DNA of 36,389 bases from a virus, in the IMG/VR virus record IMGVR_UViG_3300020222_000088, positions 1-36,389 of that record; one strand, written 5' to 3'. The translations under genes were made by a program, and so were the position numbers. The notes below the pieces were generated by a model that did no database searches, was not told the origin of the DNA, and saw only the letters and a list, made by a program, of their open reading frames with translations. Positions 18,701 through 27,700 of the stretch are shown here, in pieces. Positions within the stretch are counted from its first letter, which is position 1, and each line of letters opens with the position of its first letter.

Positions 18701-21700
18701 GAGTCACAAGAGAATTTGAGATCAAATAATCTAATCGTATTCCCACTAGTTAATAGATGATTCCAAGCAGTGCTGACTGTCATAATACCAGTTACATTAT
18801 CGTAAGTAACTGAAGTAATTCCTATAGTTGCACCAGCACCTATTGGGCAATCAAATTTTATATTTTGCAATTTGATCGTTTCATTTGATCTAAAATTATG
18901 ATTATAATTAAAAGTTATCGTAGATACGCCAGTAGTTTTATAATAATCAAAATTACTAATAGTGAAAGGTGTTCCCCTTTCATCTGGGAATATGTTAGTT
19001 GTAATGCCGACCTCTACAGTTCCACCACTAATATAATTGTGAGTAATTGTGGACGTTCCAACATTTGTCTCAAAATTAGTTGAGTTAATAATTTTTTTTG
19101 TCGTAAAGATATATCCACGTGATCCATCTGGGAACAAGTTGGTTGTAATTCCAACCCTAACAAACCCACCCTCTTGATAATTATGAGTAATAGTTGATGT
19201 ACCTACATTAGTTGTAAACTCGGTTGCAAATCCAACATTATTGACTGGGAAGAAATACCCCTGAGTGCCATCTGGGAATATAGTAGTTGTAACTCCCGAA
19301 GGTCCACTACATGAGAACTGAAGATCTCCTAATTGAACTGTGCCACCAATACCCAAACCATGTGCATAATTAGTTGTAACAGTAAGAATACCAGTTGTTT
19401 TACTGTAGTATGCTGTGACAATTCCTATTGTTCCACCAGCACCTATTGGACAATCAAATTTAAGATTTCTGAGTCTAAAGTTAACCCCTGATGCCAAATA
19501 ATGTGGAGTTGCCGTTGTAACAGTCATTATTCCTGTTGTTTTATTGTATACAACTGTACTAATAGCAACATTTGGAGTTACTCCAGCATAACCATCTGGA
19601 CATTCTAATTTTAGATTTCTTATAGAAATCTGATCCCCATATACAAAATCATGAGCATTTAATGTAGTGATAGTTGCAATACCAGTTACGTGAGAATAAG
19701 CAAAGTTTGTAAATGTATTATAAGATGCTGTAGTTGCGGAAGAAACAATTTTGGTAATAGCTCCATTAGGTCCCGTTACAATACCAACTGCTGCTCCGTC
19801 TGGGATTGCATATCCTAAACCATTTGTCGATCCTAGAGAAATAATAATACCACCTCTAGGCAATTGATTTTGATTTACATCTACTAAAGATTTAACAACA
19901 GATCCATCACTAGATGTAATACCAGTATAGGTAATATTCGTATTTGCACCAACTTCTTCCAATTCGTAATTATTTCCAGCATTGTTACCTGTGGTTGGAG
20001 TTTGGAATATTTGATTATTAAATAATATACTATTTCCAGCTTCAATTCCTATGGTTGGTTGTCCAGAAGAAGTTAATTTAAATGTTGCGCCAATTCCACT
20101 AAATTGATCGGAAATATCATCGTATATTTTATTTGTGCTATAATCTCTTCTTAAGTACACTCTTCCATCAAATTTGGCATAAGGTCTTAATAAGTTACTG
20201 CTATCAAGTCTACTAAATCCACTACCTAATGGAGCTTGAGTGAAGTATAGAGTACTATCTGCAATGTTATATCCTCCCCTATAAATTCTGGCCTCCGTGC
20301 CATCAAAGTGTTCTGTTGCAATAGTTCCAGAGAATCCTCTCTCAACATTCATTACTAAGTAAGTTCCGACACCACTAATTGGACCAGATGCTGTAGGTGC
20401 TTGTCCAAAGTTAACAACTTTCATAAATTCATTATCAACTTCAAGAACATCATTAATTCTTATCGAACTAATTCCACTAATACCAAATATAGTAGAAGCA
20501 AAACTAATTTGTCCACTATTATTAACTAAACTATAATTTATTGGTGTATAAGTTAGAGGATATTGAACAACGTTATCTATCATAATAAGAGATTTTTCTA
20601 ATCTCTTATTCATAGTAAGTTTATGAGCGTTTCCACTTCCATCATTTGTAAATGTTAATGCGATACCACTATTTCTGGTTCCAGTAACTTTAAATCTATC
20701 ATTATCAAGTTTAAGTACGTACAAGGTACTCGGACAAATATCGGTTGATATTCCAGAAGTGTAAGAATTTCTAAAACTTGATGCGGAAGATACTGTAGAT
20801 AAAGAAACTCCTACTCCCAATACATTTAGATAATATGTTACTCCTGTACCAACTGGTAAAGATGTGCTTGCTATAATAGATCCAATACCTACTGAATGAA
20901 CAGTACCTAGTGAAGTTCCATTTCCAGAGAATATTCCAGCTCCAACATAATTTAATGCTAAAGTATTAGCAACTCCAGTAATAATTGTAGATCCAGTAGA
21001 AACATTTCCTTGGAAATATCTAAAAGTATTAGCAATACTAACAATAGTTGTTCCACCTGCAATTCCTAGTCCAAGCACCGTTTGACCTGGTAATAATCCA
21101 AGTGAAGTAGAAACTCCAGTAATCGTAGAAAATCCAGCAAGAAAATCACCAGTAAAAACTGTTCCGCCTACAAGAGTTGCTCCAATTCCCATTGGAATTG
21201 CGGGAACACCAACAAATGTAGAACCCTCTGTATAGGTAATTTCTTCATTCGGTGAGAAGAAATGACTTATTAACCTAAAAGTACCAGTATCTAAAACTAA
21301 TTGGTCAATATTTTCAGGATTAAAAATTTTACTGAAAACTGGAATAGATTCATACGTTATTGAAAAATCTAACCTATTGATTCTATCTCCTTGAGATCCA
21401 TTATATTCTCCTAAGATAACTTTTTCATTAATTGGTCCATTTATTAAATCTGGTGGAATATTTGCAGCATCAATTTCGGTATAAAGTTGCTCACTAAATG
21501 AAATTATACTACAAATACCTGTCACTGAAGGATCTGGATGGAATATTAATTCCATACGATCATTAACATATTCGGAAGTAAATGATCCTATTCCAGACGT
21601 ACTTCCAATTGATAAAAATGGTCCTTGCATGATATAAGGATTTATTCCATCATGCATAGTCATCAATTGATGAACCGCACGTGTTTGTCCAATACTTACA

Positions 21701-24700
21701 TTAACATAACTCTTAACACTGGTTATTAATAGTGTGCTGACACCAACAATGGATGTAGATGCTCCACCAACACTTTGTACTACATTAGTAACATATCTTG
21801 CACTTCTCTCATTTGCTTGTCCCTCTAATGCAAATCTATAAGTTCCTAAACCGACACTTTCTGTACCAAATCCAATAATTCTATGTCTAATTTGCTGTTC
21901 TGAAGATCTTGGATTAGCAAAGTTTAATTTTAGCACTCCAGATTCTAAAGAAGAAGTAAATGTACCGATTGATATTGAACTTACAGAAGTCGAATACTTA
22001 TTATTATCTGCAATAAATTCTGATTGATAAGTATCAGTTCCATTATGAGTAACATAAATTTCTGCATAATTTTGCTCATTATTGCTTTTATCTAAAACAT
22101 GAACACACGCAATAAATGATTGGAGTTTATTTGCGTTATCTTCAAAAATAGTGATTGATGTTTTAATTCCACACTGATTATTTTGTGCATATAAAGTTGT
22201 TGCTCCAATTTGTAAAGCACTAGAAATTCCAGCAACAGTAGTATTAAATTGATTTACTAAAATTTTAACGTCATAATCTTCTGTAAAAATTGATTCTGGG
22301 AATATTCTGAGAGTTAAATTATCAAATTGGTCAACATTTCCTTGAACATCAGCAACAAATTTTTGGTCTCCATTTGACGATAGTGTCCCTTTTTCAATTG
22401 TAAAAACATTCGCATCTTTAATACCATCTATAAGGACATCACTATCGGTATAAAGAACTATTGCTTCTGTAAACTGAGTTTCATATGTTTTAGTATTTTT
22501 AATTTGTACCAAGAATCTTGCAAAAGGTTCAGCATAGGTATAAAGATCTGTAAATCCAGTTTCCGCAGTATTTGCGTTTGAAAATTGAGGTCCTATGTTA
22601 TCAAGAGTTAAAACCCTGTTAGATCTACATTCAATATAGTCTGATAGTTTTTTACTCTTAAATTTAATAAACTTAGAAAAAGTTTTACCATCTCTAGTAA
22701 TAATATCTTGATCAAGAACCAAATCATAGCTACTAACGGCATCGACTCTTTTTTCATCAACAAAATCGAAAACAGCAATATTGTCAAACCCAGATCCAGA
22801 AACTAGAGCGGAAGAAGCAGTTGAAACTTGAGTGTCTGCAAAGTTTTTAAGTCCAACTGGATGAACTAAGCGATTTACAAAATCAACTAGTTGATCATAT
22901 GATTTTGTACTTTTTACCGAGTAAGATAGATTCTGATAATAATCATTATCTTCTATAACTTGATAGTCTTCGTTTAATTTGCCAACATCATCTAACCACC
23001 CAAAATTTCTTCTTAATGAGTATGAAACATCAAATTTTCCTTGATTTTCCGAAGATTCATTAATTGTTGCCAGAGTTCCAGAAAGAAGACCACGAATAAT
23101 GTCACCTATTTTTAATTCATATTCTCCAAAAAGTTTAACATTATTAGATCTAAAATCAGTTACTACTAAATCAGTATCAATATAGATGCCAGAATTTGAT
23201 ATAACAGAAACTCTTTCACCAATTGTAAAATTAGATCTTTGTTGAACGGGTACTAAAATAGGATAATCTGTTTTTTTAGTTATTGATGCAAAAGATAACT
23301 GCTCAGTTTTTGCTAATCCTGGATTTCCAGTTGCAACATCTGCAATACTATATTCTAATTTTGCTGGGATCGTATTCTCAAAAGTGAGAACTTTAAAAAA
23401 TTTAAAGTCATAGTCTTGAGAATTAAATCCCAAACCAGGTCTTTCAAGAACAATATTTTCAACAAAAATATCATCACCTGCTGTAAATGGTGCGGTGCTA
23501 AATCCCAAAAATGGTGTTGATAGAAATATTGTTACAATTCCAACTCCAGCGGTAATAATACTATTAATTCCAACCCCATTGCTATTATTTACAGTATAAA
23601 TTTCATGAATTACAGAATTTAATCCTTTTGGAATCTCAACTACATCAACGTCTCTTACAGAAGAAGAATAAACATTAGCTCTTAGTGTCCCAGAATTTAT
23701 AATTTCTTTTGATAGTGGATTAAATAAAACCAACTCTGGAGATGATGTATATTTTTTACCTGCAAATTGAATATCAACACGAGAAACTTCATTATTATTA
23801 ATAAGATCAAGTCTTGGAGATATTAATGCGTCTGGGCGTAAAGTCTTATCAGAAGCATACTCAAATCCTGGATCTAAAATTTTAAATTCTCTAATATCAC
23901 CAATATTTGCCCCAGAAATACTTAAATTAGCATTTCTTCCATTTTGAGAATCGACTGATAAGAAAGATGGAGTTTTTTTGTATCCAAATCCACCAAAAAT
24001 AATATTAATCTTATCAACTCCTCCAGTATCGTTAACTGAGTTAGTTGTGTATTTTAATATTCCTTCATTAAAAGTATATGAGGTTTTTTCTGGTCTAGAT
24101 CTCAATGAAATATCAAATGTTGTATTTCCTACCCCAGTTACATTATATGGGCCAGAATATATGCTATCAATATATTTAATTTGTGAATAGTTTAATACTT
24201 CTGTATCCGAAGTGCTTATATATCCCGATTTTTCTAATTCATAAAATAGTTTTGATGGGAATTCATCGGAGTAGTTTAGGGTAACGAAAGATCCTGTTGA
24301 TCCAAAATTACCATTTTTTACAATATTAAATTGATCAGTTGTTCCAACTGAAACAAATTCATTTATTCTATTGTCATCGGTATAAAAATGTAAGTTATAA
24401 TTAGTTAGAGAAGAATCAGATACATTAAATTTTAAATTAATATTTTTATAAACATTTAATGGAGGATTTACTAAACTTAATTGTTGATTTTTTCCTCCAG
24501 TATTTGCAAATCCTACAACAATAATTGGATTTACTTTTAAGTCCTGTAAAGTTTCACTGAGTTGAATAATATTATCATCTATTCTATAGACATAATATGA
24601 TCCAGTTTCCAATCCACTAACTATTAAATCTGAAGAATCATAAAAAACTTTATCTCCAGTTTTATATCCGTGTAGAGGTAAATTAATTGTATTTTCGTAA

Positions 24701-27700
24701 GAGTCTACCGATTCCGATGAAAAACCAACAGGATTAACTAAAATTTTATCATATGAAGAATTATATTTTAAATATACAAAAGAGGAATTTCCAATACCTT
24801 GTGTAGATTCTGGTTTGACGGATAAGTTAATTAAGTCACCTTTACGCAATGAATGAGATGTAGAAAGTGCTACTGTGGTTTTGTTATTAATGATGTCTCC
24901 AATAACTTCAAATTTTGTAGGTGTTAAAGAATACTCATAACTATCAGCACCATTATCAAAGAAAAATACTCCACCAGTGGTTGTAAGACCAATTTGAGTT
25001 GCAAGACCGATATAATCTTTAGATTTATTAATGATATAAACAGTTTGAGATTTTGCGGATGGTAATGCAAAATATGGACTTATAGATGTAGTGCCTACAG
25101 ATAATGAAGTAGTGGCTAAAGATGGTCTACTTAAAATAACCGCTTGATTAGTTCTAAATGGATGATTTGGAATGTAAATACTCTGAGTTTGTACAGAAAT
25201 TGGATAAGAAATATCTCCCAATGGATAGTTTATTGGGTTGACATTTGATGCTGTAGATCCTACACCAACCGAAACTTTTGGATTAAAGTAAATCGGTTCA
25301 TTGTATTCAGAATCGAAATAATCAAGAGTTAAAGGGATATCCAATTTATTTGATTTTATATAAATTTTTGTGCCTATAGTGTGTGCAGCACCACTTATTC
25401 CTCTTTTCACACGAAGAATATTTCTCTCAGAAAAAATATTTAAAACTGATAAGAATTCTGATCCTACTCCTACAGTACACCCAATAGAAATCGAAGAAGG
25501 TATTCTAGAAATATAGATGTCAGTAACAACTCCCGATGTAACATTTACAGGTATCTCTTTTATAACATTAACATAATCTGAAGTTATACCAACAAGATGA
25601 GTATCAGTTAATTTTGGCACATAAGTTGATAAACCAGAAACTGTTATAATGTTGTTTGCTCCAAAAAATTCATGAAATACTGGTAAATGAGCTCTAACTG
25701 TTGCTTTATCTTTCCAAGTGAATATCACATTTTCATATTCTAAAGTAGTTGCTGCAATACTAACTATTTCTTTTCCTGTGATAGAAGAAACAACAGCATT
25801 TAATCCTGTCCCCCTAGTTCCTGTGTCATCAAATCTAACATTATCACCTATAGAATATCCATCTCCAGTCTCTATAATTGAATACTGATTAATAGATCCG
25901 CTTGTTACCGAGTCGACAACTAAGATCTGATTACTTATATTATTTGATTCATATAAAAATTCGCAAGAAGCAGTTTCATCATTAACTTTATATGGGAAAG
26001 TATTTCTAATTAAATTCGAATTATTAAAATCAAAATTTTGATCTAGATTTAAAAAGTTTTCTTCAATAACTTTTGATCTATAAGTATCACCTATAAAATA
26101 TGGAAATGTTGGTATTAAGTTATTAAATGTATCTGTTTTAATACCTGCAAAATATGCATATGTTCCATTTGGAAAATCTGGAGTTACACAATATCTACCA
26201 TTGTGAGTATCTAAATCTTGATTTCCAATAAATCTATAATCCTCAACAAAAAATCCAATATCAAAAGAAGACGGTCTATCAGATATAAAAGATCCACTTT
26301 CTGAATATCCAGTTCTTAACAATCTTACTGGAGATCCATTGTCTTCTGGATCAGAGTATCCATATGGACCATATATTGGGTTTCCATCATAAGCCCACCC
26401 AATAATTGGTGAATGAGTAACTCCATTATCCCCAAACTGACTATCACCATAACTTGTTGAGTATCCTACCCAACCATATCCTAGACCATTTCTTGATTGT
26501 GTTATAATTTCTTTGCCATATCTAAATTCTGTATTAAGAGTTAAAGGTCTAATAGAAATATCAAAAAGAGCATTAATGCCTGGAGAAGCGGCTCTAATTA
26601 CTGTATTTTCGTCATAATTGATTCCCCCATTAATAACAACAACACTTGTAACTTTTCCATTAGAGACATTTGCTCTCAAAATAGCACCTACACCACTTCC
26701 GCTTATAACCAAATCTGGGGGAGCGTTATATTCTAAACCATCAACTAAAACCTTAACACTCCTTATTGACCCATCATATATAAATGGTTTAAACTCCGCA
26801 CCTTTTCCATTCTTAACAATAATTTTTGGTTTTTTATGCAAGTTAATTGTCTCTGACCCATACTTGCTACCATTTTCATAAAGATAAGCATCAACTATAG
26901 GTCCTCTAACAATAGGTGTTGCAGTGATCACCCCAACAATACTACTACCATATGATACGTTTACCGATAGTTTAACATCTGGATATTTAAAAATATGGTA
27001 TCCTGCCCCCTGAGAAGAGAATTTAATATAATTTCTTCTATCATAATTAGACGTAATAGAGGCACCTATACCAGCATCTGCTAGTCTAAATTTATTAGTA
27101 TCAACTTTTAAAATGTAATAATTATGTGAAGTTGATAGTCCAGAAATAGAGGTACTTCCAACACCAACACATTGATATTCAACTAAATCTCCATCATTAA
27201 AATTGTGATTATCAAAAGTTATCCAATCCTGTGTTAAGATTACTCTTTCTGGTTTAATATATAATTTTCTATTTTGGTATCCAGATCCAGAATTTGTTAC
27301 TTTAATCTCTTTGAGAGTTAATTGTGAATCGAAAATTCTAAATTTGTGGATTCCGACTGCACTTATAGTTGTAAATCCAACTGTATTAATTCCAGATACA
27401 TAATCATCAAATCTTGAATATAATTGTACTGTTTTATTATTAATTACTTCTACATAATAACTCGCACCATTAACTAAGGATAAATTTTGATTAAAATTCC
27501 CACCCGAATATGTCCCTAATCCAAGAGGATCATTTCCATTTGGATTATATACAACTTGCTGCCCATTTTTAAAATTATGATTTGTTAAGAATGATATTGT
27601 TTCTAAATCAATATCAACTCCCCCAGAATCACTTGTGCTTCTAGCATCGAATTCAATTTCTCTATATCTTTTTTCTAAAACTGGTTCTAAAGTACACCCA

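Larger units (their letters stand above)
17400..19700 (-). repeat. In-frame tandem repeat block in the giant structural gene
   Basis: The encoded region (about residues 3470-4240) alternates variants of three units: a 'TTGIMTVTT...H' unit, a 'TTTIFPDGTQGYYFPVNNVG' unit, and a 'NVGTSTITHNY..GG' unit that I count six times. The spacing and beta character suggest a fibrous or beta-solenoid shaft. The repeats are coding, in one frame, and uninterrupted by stops. Confidence 0.85.

Noticed and set aside
18498-18746. An 82-residue minus-strand open frame within the giant gene
   Set aside because: It is another frame of the repeat block of the giant gene on the same strand, with no start signal; its low-complexity translation reflects the repeats.
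17400-19700. Possible CRISPR-like or non-coding tandem array
   Set aside because: Repeats are long, imperfect, in one reading frame with no stops, and encode related protein units; there are no short identical repeats with equal-length unique spacers.
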